Shown here one piece after another: positions 22,708 to 31,185 of a stretch of 64,000 nucleotides of DNA. Position numbers and translations under genes: made by a program. The notes under the pieces were generated by a model that was not told the DNA's origin, ran no database searches, and saw only the letters and a program-made list of their open reading frames with translations. Origin of the DNA: a virus; IMG/VR virus record IMGVR_UViG_3300010401_000038, positions 1-64,000 of that record, one strand, 5' to 3'. The first letter of the stretch is position 1; every line of letters begins with the position of its first letter.

Positions 22708-23034
22708 ATGGCCCGTGGCCTGCGCGGCTACTACGGCGAGCCGGTCTACCTCTGCGGGTCCGCGCTCCTCGACTGCAACGCCGACCCGCGAGACTGGGAC
22801 GTGAGGATCGGTCTGCGCGACGCGGACTTCAAGCGCAGGTACGGAAACCCGGACGAGTTCAGGAAGAACCAGAGCAGTGGAAATTGGACGCGGGTCAACT
22901 GGCGATGGTCGTACGACTGCGTGAAGCAGTCCAAGGACAGCTACAACCGCACCCAGCTCAACGTCGACCTCCAGACGCAGACCTGGAGAACGTGGAGGGC
23001 GTACCGGCACATGCCGAGATTCCAGCTCGCATGA
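22708..23034 (+). CDS. Minimal Pol-beta-type nucleotidyltransferase-like protein
   Basis: A 108-residue protein with YLCGSALLDCNADPRDWDVRI at residues 14-34 split as GS (17-18), ten residues, then DWD (29-31). This matches the hG[GS]x(9-13)DhDh signature of Pol-beta superfamily nucleotidyltransferases. No third catalytic Asp is obvious. Coding bias extends upstream to 22648, where an ATA codon makes an ATAA overlap with the terminase stop; ATG 22708 is the first standard start. The substrate is unknown; it sits between terminase and portal genes. Confidence 0.65.
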   Translation: MARGLRGYYGEPVYLCGSALLDCNADPRDWDVRIGLRDADFKRRYGNPDEFRKNQSSGNWTRVNWRWSYDCVKQSKDSYNRTQLNVDLQTQTWRTWRAYRHMPRFQLA

Positions 23035-23351
23035 GCGGCGTCTTCCTGACCGTCTTCCGTCCCGGCCGGTCCTCGTGGCTCGTCGACCTCCTCGGGATCT
23101 CGCGATTCGCCATGCACGACATCATCAACGACACGACGGGAGAACTGCGGCGCCAGGCTCTCGGGCGGTACAAGACCGTCCTTCGTCTCGAGCGGCGCCA
23201 GCGCCGGCGTGAGCGCGTCGAGAAGTGGCTGTTCATCCGGGATCTGCGCCGCCTCTACAGAGAGAACCAAGCCTATCAGCGTGCCGCCGGAGACGCCCCT
23301 GGACTACCGGCGCTTGACAGACCGAAGAAGGGGGCCGATACTCCGCCGTGA
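23031..23351 (+). CDS. Basic helical hypothetical protein
   Basis: A 106-residue protein in an ATGA junction. The N-terminus (FLTVFRPGRSSWLVDLLGI) is hydrophobic; the rest is Arg-rich helix (LERRQRRRERVEKWLFIRD). Function unknown. A promoter for the next gene lies within its 3' end. Confidence 0.6.
   Translation: MSGVFLTVFRPGRSSWLVDLLGISRFAMHDIINDTTGELRRQALGRYKTVLRLERRQRRRERVEKWLFIRDLRRLYRENQAYQRAAGDAPGLPALDRPKKGADTPP
23314..23342 (+). promoter_or_regulatory. Sigma70-type promoter before the portal operon
   Basis: TTGACA (23314-23319), a 17-bp spacer and GATACT (23337-23342). Start would be near 23349 with a ~30-base leader that contains GGGAGGA before ATG 23380. No ACTCTTG palindrome is present. 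Confidence 0.65.
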
Positions 23352-23379
23352 CGAAGTCCCCTGACGGGAGGACACGACG

Positions 23380-23634
23380 ATGATCGGATCGAAGGTCGCG
23401 CAGGCGGAAAACCCGAACACCGGACCCTACGAGGCGTCGAGCGTCGAGGGGGCCGCGTCCGGAGACATGGGCGGATCGTCCGCGGGCCAGCCGTCCTTCC
23501 CGCAGAACGGCGCCTACGAGAACAAGGTCGCGAGCTTCGGGAACTACCCGCACGGCTCGCCCGACCCCGAGCTCGACGGCCCGCCCCTCGCGAGCCCGGC
23601 GACGCAGGCCACCGCCGCGCAGCAGCCGAAGTAA
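23380..23634 (+). CDS. Small virion-region hypothetical protein
   Basis: An 84-residue protein, polar and Gly/Pro/Asn-rich with few hydrophobic residues, probably unstructured in isolation. Good ribosome-binding site (GGGAGGA). First gene after the promoter at 23314. Function unknown. Confidence 0.65.
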   Translation: MIGSKVAQAENPNTGPYEASSVEGAASGDMGGSSAGQPSFPQNGAYENKVASFGNYPHGSPDPELDGPPLASPATQATAAQQPK

Positions 23635-23640
23635 GGCGCC

Positions 23641-23964
23641 ATGAGCAAGGCCGCGGACGCGATCATCGGCGAGGAGCTCGCCGATCTCCAGAACGTGAAA
23701 CGCGACTCCTTCGGCGTCATGACGCAGCCCACGTACGAAGACGCCTGTGAGGCGATGGGGAACGGCACGGTCAACGTCGAGAGCGGGATGAACGACCCCG
23801 CCTACGACCCGCCGGTCAGCCAGGCGCAGAACGCCGCGATGCACGCCGCGGCGGCCGGCCACTCCACCCTGGGAATCCCGAGAAGCGTCGGCGAGGACTA
23901 CGTCGCCGCCGCGCACGGCACGAAGGTCGGCAATCTGCCGAAGCACGTCCGCCACAAGTCCTGA
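23641..23964 (+). CDS. Small virion-region hypothetical protein
   Basis: A 107-residue protein (MSKAADAIIGEELADLQNVK...) with a helical N-terminus and Ala/His-rich middle. It starts six bases after the preceding gene. No family recognised; it may be a minor head or packaging factor by position. Confidence 0.65.
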   Translation: MSKAADAIIGEELADLQNVKRDSFGVMTQPTYEDACEAMGNGTVNVESGMNDPAYDPPVSQAQNAAMHAAAAGHSTLGIPRSVGEDYVAAAHGTKVGNLPKHVRHKS

Positions 23965-23977
23965 CCGGAGGCGCCGG

Positions 23978-24508
23978 ATGCCGCGCTACAAAATCGAGTT
24001 CGTCTGCAACTGGGAGCCGCGCAAGCGCGGCATGGCCGAGGTCGCCATCCGGAAGTGGCTCGCGAACATGGGCGGCGTCAGCGAGCTCGACCGTCTCAGA
24101 ATGGAGGAGGTCGGAGCGCCCGAGCAGCCGGCGCTCCGGATGCTCCGCCTCACCTGCGCGCAGCCGGCCGGGAAGGGAAAGGCGAAATCGATCTGCGGGC
24201 AGACTTGGCAGAACCCGACGTTCACGCCCTGCCCGAAGTGCAACGGCCGCGCGTTCGTCACGAAGGTCGCCGAGGCGGACTACGAAAAGCACCCGCTCAC
24301 CGACGCGCCGCCCGAGCCGGCCCCCGGGGATCCGAAGGCGCCGCCGGCGGAGCCTCCCAAGCCGCCGACCGTCGAGGTCGTCGAGCCCGAGAAGGACCTC
24401 CCGAAACCAGTCGAGGTCCCGCCGGGCACCCCCGAGACGCAGCTCCCCCCGGCCGTCGTCAGCCAACGCGCCCAGGAGGAGGAGAGTTACCGCGCTCCTA
24501 ACTGGTAA
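23978..24508 (+). CDS. Zinc-ribbon protein with Pro/Glu-rich tail
   Basis: A 176-residue protein. The first half contains CNWEPRKRG, a lone Cys, then SICGQTW and TPCPKCNGR, which together make a zinc ribbon. The second half is Pro/Glu/Val-rich (APGDPKAPPAEPPKPPTVEV), likely extended. It directly abuts the portal gene and may be an accessory head protein. Confidence 0.6.
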   Translation: MPRYKIEFVCNWEPRKRGMAEVAIRKWLANMGGVSELDRLRMEEVGAPEQPALRMLRLTCAQPAGKGKAKSICGQTWQNPTFTPCPKCNGRAFVTKVAEADYEKHPLTDAPPEPAPGDPKAPPAEPPKPPTVEVVEPEKDLPKPVEVPPGTPETQLPPAVVSQRAQEEESYRAPNW

Positions 24509-26634
24509 TGGCCCTCGAAGAAATCGGCCTCAGTCCACAGGTCGCGACCAGCAGCCTCCCGCAGTTCAGCCAGAGCCGTAGCTGGCAACGCTTCCCGCTG
24601 ACCGGCCCGCTCAACGAGCGTCTCGCGACCCTCATCTCGACCCGCGCCAAGGACTCGCTCAACTACTGCCAGGCGCGCTTCGAGCGGTTCGCCCGCTACG
24701 ACAAGATCCTCCAGATGATGTCGAAGCGGAAGCCGTACGAGTGGAAGGCGAACGTCTACCTGCCGTACGCGCTGATGGCTGCGGAGCAGAGCGCCGCGAT
24801 CAAGTTTCAGAAGATGGCCCAGCTCCGGCCGATGGTCGGGATCGAGCCCCTCAAGGGCGGAAGCCCGGAAGTCGCCGACCACCGCGAGGCGCTCCTGTCC
24901 TGGCACTTCTGCAACGACATGCCGATGGATTTCGTCCTGCCCGACGTGCTGCGCAACTGCGAGCGGTACGGCAAGGCCGTCGCCCTCATCGCGCCGGACT
25001 GGGACCTCAAGACGATTCGCTTCCGCGAGAAGGTGAACATCCCGACATCGTACGGCCCGATCGCGCGCATGGAGTGGAAGACGACCAGCGAGCGCGCCTA
25101 CCGTCTCCGGCTCCAGAACCTCGACCTCGTGACCCTGCGCCCGCAGCCCGGGAAGCAGAACATCAACGGCGTCGATGGCATGGACTACTTCATCCGCGAG
25201 TACTTCATCCCGCTCGAGACGATCGAGGAGATGGAGCAGGATGGCCTGTGGGGTCCTCTCGTGGGCGGTCAGTCGTCCGCGATGATCGGGCACACGTCGG
25301 ACTACCCGGTGAACGAGTGGGTGCAGCGGCGCCTGATGCTCCTCAACCGGACGACGATCGATTTCTCGTCGGACCAGTTCGATCGCTACGTGAAGGTCCT
25401 CGAGTACCAGGGCCGCGTGCCGATGGAGTGTGTCGACGACCAGCTATCCCAGATGGAGCAGCAGGCCGGACTGGACCCGCGCTTCCGTCTGGTGACCTGC
25501 GTGAACGACCGCGTGATCGGCATCAACCAGGCGCTCCCGTGGGACCACGGGTTCAAGTCGTTCGTCGAGATGGACTGCATCCCGAACACGGGCGACTTCT
25601 GGAGTGTCGGGAAGGTCGAGCCGATCGAGCACCTCGTCTACGCCGGCAACGAGATCCTCAACATGAGGATCGACAACGTGAAGGCCGCGATCAACAGCAT
25701 GATCGGCGTCGACGGGACGCGGATGCCGCCCGGCTGGAAGCGCAAGCTCGTCAGCCAGCCCTTCGGTGTCCACGAGACCAACGGGCCCCCGAACGAGATC
25801 ATCCAGCGCCTCCAGCTCGGCGACGTCACCGCGAGCTCGTCGGCCGAGCAGATGCAGATTTTCGGCCTGATCCAGGAGGCCGACTCGGTCAACGAGACAA
25901 CCCTCGGGATTACCGGAGGATCGGTCCGCACCCTCGGGGAGCAACAGCTCAAGGCGGGCGCCGCCGGTACGCGCCTCAACTTCGAGCTCGCGCGCCAGTC
26001 GTTCCAGTTCCTCTCCGCGAGCAAGGACCGGCCCGGGCTCATCTACATGGCGCTGATGCTGGACCGTCAGTACATGCCGCTGGGTCAGGCGTTCAGCATC
26101 ATGCAGCCTGGCGTTCCCGACTCCATGATGCAATTCACGCTCGAGCCGGCGGACCTGTCCGACGACCTCGACCGCTACGAGTTCATCTACCCCGGCACGC
26201 CGCAGGCGCTCTTGATGCAGGACCGCCGCCTTGAGCTCACGGGCCTCCTGCAGACGCTCGCGCCCTACGTGCCGATCCTCCAGGCCGCCGGCGCCGACAT
26301 GATCGACCTGTTCAAACAGGTCCTCCGCGCGTACAACGTCGACACGAGCCGGATGTTCCGCCTCCCGGTCGGCATCAACCCCGTGAACCAGGGGATGCTC
26401 GCCGCCGCCGGCGGCCCCCCAGGCCCGGGCGGCCCGGGCGCGCCAATGGGGCCCGCCCCCGGAGCGCCGCCGCCGAACGTGGCGCCCATGCGGCCGCGTG
26501 GCGTCGCGGGCGGCCCGATGCGCCCCGACCAGCGCGCGCGCCCGGGAACCCTGATCGCCCCGCCGTGGCACGGGACGGGCATGGGCGCGCCGGGATTCCA
26601 GCGCATCGCCAACAGGGGGCCGAATGTCGAGTAA
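24508..26634 (+). CDS. Portal protein
   Basis: A 708-residue protein placed between terminase and scaffold/capsid genes, the usual portal position. It has the size and mixed architecture of the large portals of podovirus-like and SU10-like phages: a helical N-terminal region with KANVYLPYALMAAEQSAAI, a beta-rich clip/wing region, and a long helix near residues 440-520 (SSAEQMQIFGLIQEADSVNE). The last 70 residues are Gly/Pro-rich and flexible. It forms the dodecameric ring at one vertex through which DNA passes. Assignment rests on position, size and these features. Confidence 0.8.
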   Translation: MALEEIGLSPQVATSSLPQFSQSRSWQRFPLTGPLNERLATLISTRAKDSLNYCQARFERFARYDKILQMMSKRKPYEWKANVYLPYALMAAEQSAAIKFQKMAQLRPMVGIEPLKGGSPEVADHREALLSWHFCNDMPMDFVLPDVLRNCERYGKAVALIAPDWDLKTIRFREKVNIPTSYGPIARMEWKTTSERAYRLRLQNLDLVTLRPQPGKQNINGVDGMDYFIREYFIPLETIEEMEQDGLWGPLVGGQSSAMIGHTSDYPVNEWVQRRLMLLNRTTIDFSSDQFDRYVKVLEYQGRVPMECVDDQLSQMEQQAGLDPRFRLVTCVNDRVIGINQALPWDHGFKSFVEMDCIPNTGDFWSVGKVEPIEHLVYAGNEILNMRIDNVKAAINSMIGVDGTRMPPGWKRKLVSQPFGVHETNGPPNEIIQRLQLGDVTASSSAEQMQIFGLIQEADSVNETTLGITGGSVRTLGEQQLKAGAAGTRLNFELARQSFQFLSASKDRPGLIYMALMLDRQYMPLGQAFSIMQPGVPDSMMQFTLEPADLSDDLDRYEFIYPGTPQALLMQDRRLELTGLLQTLAPYVPILQAAGADMIDLFKQVLRAYNVDTSRMFRLPVGINPVNQGMLAAAGGPPGPGGPGAPMGPAPGAPPPNVAPMRPRGVAGGPMRPDQRARPGTLIAPPWHGTGMGAPGFQRIANRGPNVE

Positions 26635-26935
26635 CGACGACCTCGACGCGCTGCGCGAGGAGTACCAGACGATCCAGACCCTCGGGCACCGCATCCGCGC
26701 CGAGCGGTACCACTCGCTATTCGACGGCTACGCGCGCCGCCTGGCCCTCGAGAAACTCAGCCCGGGCGATCCGGAGTTCGGGCGGCTGCAGGGGCGGTGC
26801 GAGATGCTCAAGGAGCTTCTCGAGTACGATGCGAAGGTCGTCGAGGAGTGGGAGCGGCACGTCGCGGGCGAGGAACGCGAGGAAGAAGTCATCGAGGGCG
26901 GCCCGGTGGCGCCCAATTACGAGGCGGCTCGCTAG
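26624..26935 (+). CDS. Coiled-coil hypothetical protein
   Basis: A 103-residue protein with heptad-like Leu/Glu/Arg content throughout (LDALREEYQTIQTLGHRIRA, RCEMLKELLEYDAKVVEEW). It overlaps the portal gene by 11 bases. Acidic C-terminus. Could be a head-assembly accessory; no family recognised. Confidence 0.65.
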   Translation: MSSNDDLDALREEYQTIQTLGHRIRAERYHSLFDGYARRLALEKLSPGDPEFGRLQGRCEMLKELLEYDAKVVEEWERHVAGEEREEEVIEGGPVAPNYEAAR

Positions 26936-26944
26936 GAGGCCAGC

Positions 26945-27262
26945 ATGTCGACGCACATCACCGAGAGGCTCAAGGTCGGAAGGATGGGGGCGGAGATCCG
27001 CGAGATTGTCCACGGCTCCGTTACGATCGACATGCCGAGTATCAACGCCGGCGCCGTCGCGAGTGCGAGCGCCGCGGCCGGCGGTCTCCGCACGACGATG
27101 AAGGTGTTCGTGTCGGGAAGCAACTGGCAGCTCCCCGCGGCCCTCATGGGGGCACAGTGCCTCGCGGACGACGTGATCACCGTCTGGCTGGGGAACAACG
27201 CGACGGGTGCCGTCGACTCGGGATCCGCCGTCAACATCGACTACCTGGCCTTCCGGCCATGA
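26945..27262 (+). CDS. Decoration-like beta protein, paralogue 1
   Basis: A 105-residue beta-rich protein. It shares a pattern with the products at 30412 and 30787: an EI(V/L)-x-G-x-VT strand, an Ala/Ser-rich ASASA loop, an N-x-T turn and a final LA(F/I)R strand. Such small paralogues beside the capsid gene are likely capsid decoration or fibre subunits. This is inference from composition and position. Confidence 0.6.
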   Translation: MSTHITERLKVGRMGAEIREIVHGSVTIDMPSINAGAVASASAAAGGLRTTMKVFVSGSNWQLPAALMGAQCLADDVITVWLGNNATGAVDSGSAVNIDYLAFRP

Positions 27263-27459
27263 ACGACGACGACATCACCTGCGCGCTGTGGCACGACGAC
27301 CCTCCGGACCGCGTGTCGCTCGAGGAGGATCGCGAGCGCGGCGCCGCGGAAGACGCGCGCCGACAGCACGAGGAACGCCTGAGCCGCATCATGTTCGAGA
27401 GGTTCGGGGGGCACTTCGATCGGGAGGGTCGCCTCATCGCTCCGATCAAGCTCTATTGA
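27259..27459 (+). CDS. Small charged protein
   Basis: A 66-residue protein in an ATGA junction, highly acidic/basic and helical (RVSLEEDRERGAAEDARRQH). The promoter for the capsid operon begins in its last codons. Function unknown. Confidence 0.6.
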   Translation: MNDDDITCALWHDDPPDRVSLEEDRERGAAEDARRQHEERLSRIMFERFGGHFDREGRLIAPIKLY

Positions 27460-27484
27460 CAACGCGCAGAAGGGCTCCTATCTT
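27456..27484 (+). promoter_or_regulatory. Strong sigma70-type promoter of the capsid operon
   Basis: TTGACA (27456-27461), 17-bp spacer, TATCTT (27479-27484). Start near 27491 gives a 43-base leader with GAAGGAG before ATG 27534. It uses the same -35, spacing and -10 as the promoter at 57118-57146 and lacks the ACTCTTG palindrome. Confidence 0.7.
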
Positions 27485-27533
27485 CTGACCGACCTGAGCC
27501 CCCGGCACCGCCGGACACGGCGAAGGAGTCGCA

Positions 27534-28733
27534 ATGGCACCAGGGCAGATTCGGGCCGCAACCTTCGACGAGCTCCCCGAGCTCGGTCAGGGTGAAATCG
27601 CGAAGCTGTCGACGGGAGCGCCGGGGGTCGACCTCGAGTCGGTCGTCGCCGCAGTCGCCGACGCCTTCAACATGGGCGGTTTCAAGCCGTCCGACAATCC
27701 GCTCTTTGCAGTCCCACCCGCTCCGGCCGCGCCCGCGCTCACCACGCCGCAGCCTGGAGCACCCGCCCCCGCGCTCGCCGCAGTGGCCCCGGTCCAGAGA
27801 CCGGACACGCCTCCTGCCGCGGCGCTGCCGGGCGGCCTACCACTCAGCGTACCCTCCGCAGCCTCGGTCGGTCTGACCGAGGAACAGCTCGCGGAGAAGG
27901 TGCGGCGGGTCACCGAGAAGTTCGGCGGCGATCCCGCAGCGACGGCGCGAGCCTACGTCGAGGCGCAACGGAAGATCACATCACTGGGTCAGGACAACGC
28001 CGCCATCATGGCCGCGGTCGCCCCCGTGCTGGATCGCCAGAGTCGCATCGAGACGCAGCTCGCGCAGATGATGTCGATGCTCCAGCCGGGCGGCGGCTTC
28101 CGCCACCCCGGCGCAGCAGCGGCCCCTCCCGCCGATCCTTCCATGCCAGGCGCCACGGGCACGTCCGCGTCAGCGGACGAGTTCATGCGCGACCCGGAGG
28201 GGAGGACCCGCGAGGTCGTGACACAGGTGGTGCGACAGGAAATGGTGAGCTTCACGCAGGCACAGAGCCGCGCCGAAGCCGAGCGCAGGATGAACGAGGA
28301 CTACTTCGCGGTGTTCAACGCCAACAAGGACGTCATCTCCATCCTCAAGCCGGTGATGGACGAGCTCTACGTGCAGCACGCGCAAGCCTACAACCAGCTC
28401 GCCCCGGCCGACCGCCTCCGGATGCTCATCGGACAGGCGCAGGACCGGGTCGAGGCGTGGAAGGGGCAGCAAATCTTCGAGCAGACCAGGGAGATCCTGG
28501 GACAGAACGGCGGCGCCCTCACGGCGCCTCCGGGCAACTCGGGGGCCGTCCCTTCGGGGGCGGCAGCGCGTGGCGTGCCAGGGGCGCAGGTACCGCGACC
28601 GGGAGACCTCTCCAACACACCCGCCATGCAGCGGATGTGGAGGGCGCCTTCCGGATCCCTTGAGGAGGAAATCGCAATCGCGAGCGTCCTCAAGGAGCGC
28701 GGGCACTACGCCGGACTCGCACCACGTTACTGA
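27534..28733 (+). CDS. Scaffolding-type head assembly protein
   Basis: A 399-residue acidic protein immediately upstream of the capsid gene. It has a flexible Pro/Ala-rich first third, a helical Gln/Glu/Ala-rich middle (LTEEQLAEKVRRVTEKFGG, coiled-coil-like), a second linker and a helical C-terminus ending in ILKERGHYAGLAPRY. This order and position are typical of scaffolding proteins, which direct capsid assembly and leave or stay inside the head. No protease motif is seen. Confidence 0.7.
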   Translation: MAPGQIRAATFDELPELGQGEIAKLSTGAPGVDLESVVAAVADAFNMGGFKPSDNPLFAVPPAPAAPALTTPQPGAPAPALAAVAPVQRPDTPPAAALPGGLPLSVPSAASVGLTEEQLAEKVRRVTEKFGGDPAATARAYVEAQRKITSLGQDNAAIMAAVAPVLDRQSRIETQLAQMMSMLQPGGGFRHPGAAAAPPADPSMPGATGTSASADEFMRDPEGRTREVVTQVVRQEMVSFTQAQSRAEAERRMNEDYFAVFNANKDVISILKPVMDELYVQHAQAYNQLAPADRLRMLIGQAQDRVEAWKGQQIFEQTREILGQNGGALTAPPGNSGAVPSGAAARGVPGAQVPRPGDLSNTPAMQRMWRAPSGSLEEEIAIASVLKERGHYAGLAPRY

Positions 28734-28753
28734 CCCTCTGAGAGGTATTCAAC

Positions 28754-29749
28754 ATGGGTGCCGTAGCCGACACCTTCACGTTGGCCCAGTCGGGGTCCGC
28801 CTACATCGGCGCAGCCGTCCGCGAGGACCTGCTCGACGTGGTGACCCTCCTGTCGCCGACCGACACGCCGCTGTTCACCATGCTCCGCAAGACCAAGGTC
28901 AAGAACGTCGAGACGTCGTGGCTGGTCGACAACCTGCAGACGGCCGCGTCCAACGCGGTCATCGAGGGATCGACCGCGGCGTTCAACACCATCCAGTCCC
29001 GTGGCCGGCTGACCAACTACGTGCAGACGTCCCGGCACGCCTACGAGGTCACCGACACGATGCGCGCCGTCGACCCGGCGGGCATCCAGGACGAGTTCCT
29101 GTACCAGATGGGAAAGGGCGCGAAGCAGTGGAAGCGCGACGTCGAGTTCGAGATCATCAACTCGAGCGCGTTCTCCGGCACGACCGCCTCGGCCCGCCGG
29201 GTGCAGGGGATGTACCAGTGGCTCGTCGTGACGTCCGGCTCGGGCAACTCGACCGGCGTCACCGGGTCCAACACCGCCAACCTGATGCAGGAGGCCGACT
29301 TCAACGCCCGCCTGCAGTCCCTCTGGGTGAACGGCGCCTCCTGCGACTACGTGATCGCGACCCCGAACAACAAGGGTCAGATCAGCTCCAACTACTCCGG
29401 GTCGGCGAACAGCCGCCGGAACATCCCCATGACGGAGAACACGGTGGTCAACGTGGTCGACTACTACTTCTCCGACTTCGGGAACGTCAAGGTCCTGCCG
29501 CATCGCTGGTTCTCGTCCGCATCCCCGACGACCGCGACCAACGTCCAGAAGGCGACGCTGTTCGTGCAGTCGGACATGTGGATGATCGGCATCCTGCGGC
29601 CGCCCAAGAACATCCCGCTCGCGAAGCTCGGTTCGTCCGAGCGGGCCATGATCGAGGGCGACTGGACCCTGATCGTCCGCCACCCGTCGGCGAACGCGGC
29701 CCTCACCGGCCACGCCTCCGGCACCGGCCCGAACTTCTCGACCTCGTAG
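28754..29749 (+). CDS. Major capsid protein (SU10/DUF5309-like)
   Basis: A 331-residue protein with the DUF5309/SU10-type capsid layout. The N-terminal arm reads YIGAAVREDLLDVVTLLSPT then DTPLFTMLRKTK; the next segment WLVDNLQ, then NYVQTSRHAYEVTDTMRAVD and a long helix (DEFLYQMGKGAKQWKRDVEF) match the HK97-fold E-loop and spine. The C-terminus is beta-rich (VQSDMWMIGIL, IEGDWTLIVRHP). It would form the icosahedral shell. A perfect 32-bp palindrome follows its stop. Assignment is by recalled family pattern and context. Confidence 0.85.
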   Translation: MGAVADTFTLAQSGSAYIGAAVREDLLDVVTLLSPTDTPLFTMLRKTKVKNVETSWLVDNLQTAASNAVIEGSTAAFNTIQSRGRLTNYVQTSRHAYEVTDTMRAVDPAGIQDEFLYQMGKGAKQWKRDVEFEIINSSAFSGTTASARRVQGMYQWLVVTSGSGNSTGVTGSNTANLMQEADFNARLQSLWVNGASCDYVIATPNNKGQISSNYSGSANSRRNIPMTENTVVNVVDYYFSDFGNVKVLPHRWFSSASPTTATNVQKATLFVQSDMWMIGILRPPKNIPLAKLGSSERAMIEGDWTLIVRHPSANAALTGHASGTGPNFSTS

Positions 29750-29754
29750 TACCC

Positions 29755-29786
29755 CCGCGGGCCCGGTCTATAGACCGGGCCCGCGG
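29755..29786. terminator. Perfect 32-bp hairpin after the capsid gene
   Basis: Bases 29755-29770 are the exact inverse of 29771-29786, so the transcript can form a 16-bp stem with a minimal loop. No T tract follows, so it may protect the capsid mRNA 3' end, pause polymerase, or attenuate rather than fully terminate. Confidence 0.6.
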
Positions 29787-29804
29787 CTCTACCCGGAGAG
29801 AGCG

Positions 29805-30404
29805 ATGGCGAGCAGCAACCGGAGCCCGTCCTACCTGGCCTGGCGCGACTTCGTCCGCAACTGGACCTCGACGACGCAGGCGGGAGATTTCGCGCGCCAC
29901 AACGCGCGCGAGTGGTCGGACGGGAACGACGCTTCGCACGTCTTCGACGACGACCAGTGGACCGACTTCGAGGAGTTCTACCGGGAGAACCGGGACGCCG
30001 TCATCGTCGCGAAGAACAACCTCGAGATGCAGAACGCCTTCCAGCAGGGCCACGCCCTGCCGGGGACGCGCCTCCTGCGCTTCGCGCGCGTGCCGCTCGG
30101 CTACCACCTGCGGCGCATCGCCGAGACGGGGGAGCCGGACTACTGGAACGACATGCGCAACACGCTGCGCGAGGTGCTCGACAACCCGTGGTTCGCCACG
30201 GTGCCAGCCTGGTACCTGCGCGGCAAGCTCGAGACGCTCCTGCCGAAGGGCCAGAGCATCCTGATCTACGACGAGTTCGGAAAGCCCGTGAAGAAGGCGA
30301 AGACCGACGAGCAGCAGGCCGCCGACGAACCCGTCGCGGTCATCCCCGTGCCGATGGACCTGTCGGAGTTCGAGGCGAGCTCCGGCATCCACTCGGCCGC
30401 GTGA
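29805..30404 (+). CDS. Virion-region hypothetical protein
   Basis: A 199-residue protein. The sequence is charged and aromatic with helical character (LAWRDFVRNWTSTTQAGDFA, TDFEEFYRENRDAVIVAKNN); the C-terminus is acidic. It lies between capsid and decoration-like genes after GGAGAGAG. Function unknown. Confidence 0.65.
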   Translation: MASSNRSPSYLAWRDFVRNWTSTTQAGDFARHNAREWSDGNDASHVFDDDQWTDFEEFYRENRDAVIVAKNNLEMQNAFQQGHALPGTRLLRFARVPLGYHLRRIAETGEPDYWNDMRNTLREVLDNPWFATVPAWYLRGKLETLLPKGQSILIYDEFGKPVKKAKTDEQQAADEPVAVIPVPMDLSEFEASSGIHSAA

Positions 30405-30411
30405 GGGCGCC

Positions 30412-30777
30412 ATGCCGAACGTGACGGAAGGGCTCCACATCCAGCCGCCCGGAACGCTCACCGTGGGCGACCGCGACGAGTGCACGAAGATCCTCGAGAT
30501 CGTCAAGGGCACTGTGACCCTCGAGTTCGCCACCACCGCGCCGCTCGGCGTGGCGAGCGCGAGCGCCGCGCTCGCCGCCATCGACACCGGGAAGCCTGGC
30601 ACCTGGGAGGTCTTCATGTCCTGGGGCGGTGGCTACGCGGACGGGATGTTCACCGACATCGTCGCCTCGATCGCCATCGCCGGCGGCGTCCAGGCGACCG
30701 GGCTCAATCTCTCGACGTCGGTCACGGCGTCGGCCACCACCAGCAGGACCGCCAACGTCCTGGCGATCCGGCACTGA
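30412..30777 (+). CDS. Decoration-like beta protein, paralogue 2
   Basis: A 121-residue beta-rich protein (HIQPPGTLTVGDRDE, ILEIVKGTVTLEF, ASASAALAAI, ANVLAIRH). The EI-x-KG-x-VT strand, the ASASA loop and the terminal LAIR are shared with 26945 and 30787. Likely trimeric or monomeric capsid ornament. Confidence 0.65.
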   Translation: MPNVTEGLHIQPPGTLTVGDRDECTKILEIVKGTVTLEFATTAPLGVASASAALAAIDTGKPGTWEVFMSWGGGYADGMFTDIVASIAIAGGVQATGLNLSTSVTASATTSRTANVLAIRH

Positions 30778-30786
30778 GGAGGCCCC

Positions 30787-31176
30787 ATGAGCCAGATCGA
30801 CGAAGACGTCATCATCGAGCCGCCGGGATGCCTGCGCTTCTCCGAGGGAGAGCAGGGATTCGAGATCCACGAGATCCTCGCCGGCCAGGTCACGCTCACC
30901 TACGGATCGATCAACGCCAACCACGCCTCGGCGACGGCGACCGCGTCCTTGCCAGCGGCGACGCTGGCGGTACGTGACAAGCAGGCGGCGAACCTGGGCT
31001 GGTCGGTCATGCTCGCGCCGATCACCCAGGCCGACCAGGTGAGCATCGAGGCCGCGGAGATTTCGTCCGAGGGAGTCCTGATGGCGACGGCCGTGAATCA
31101 CAGCACGGCGGCCGTCAACACCGGCGCCCGCGTGTGCTCGTACCTGGCCATCCGCGGCAAGCGCGCGGCGGACTGA
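30787..31176 (+). CDS. Decoration-like beta protein, paralogue 3
   Basis: A 129-residue protein that begins with the same EPPGxLxxxxGE motif as paralogue 2 (IIEPPGCLRFSEGE), continues IHEILAGQVTLTYGSINANH and ends CSYLAIRGKRAAD. Tandem placement with 30412 indicates duplication. Confidence 0.65.
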   Translation: MSQIDEDVIIEPPGCLRFSEGEQGFEIHEILAGQVTLTYGSINANHASATATASLPAATLAVRDKQAANLGWSVMLAPITQADQVSIEAAEISSEGVLMATAVNHSTAAVNTGARVCSYLAIRGKRAAD

Positions 31177-31185
31177 GGAGGCCAC

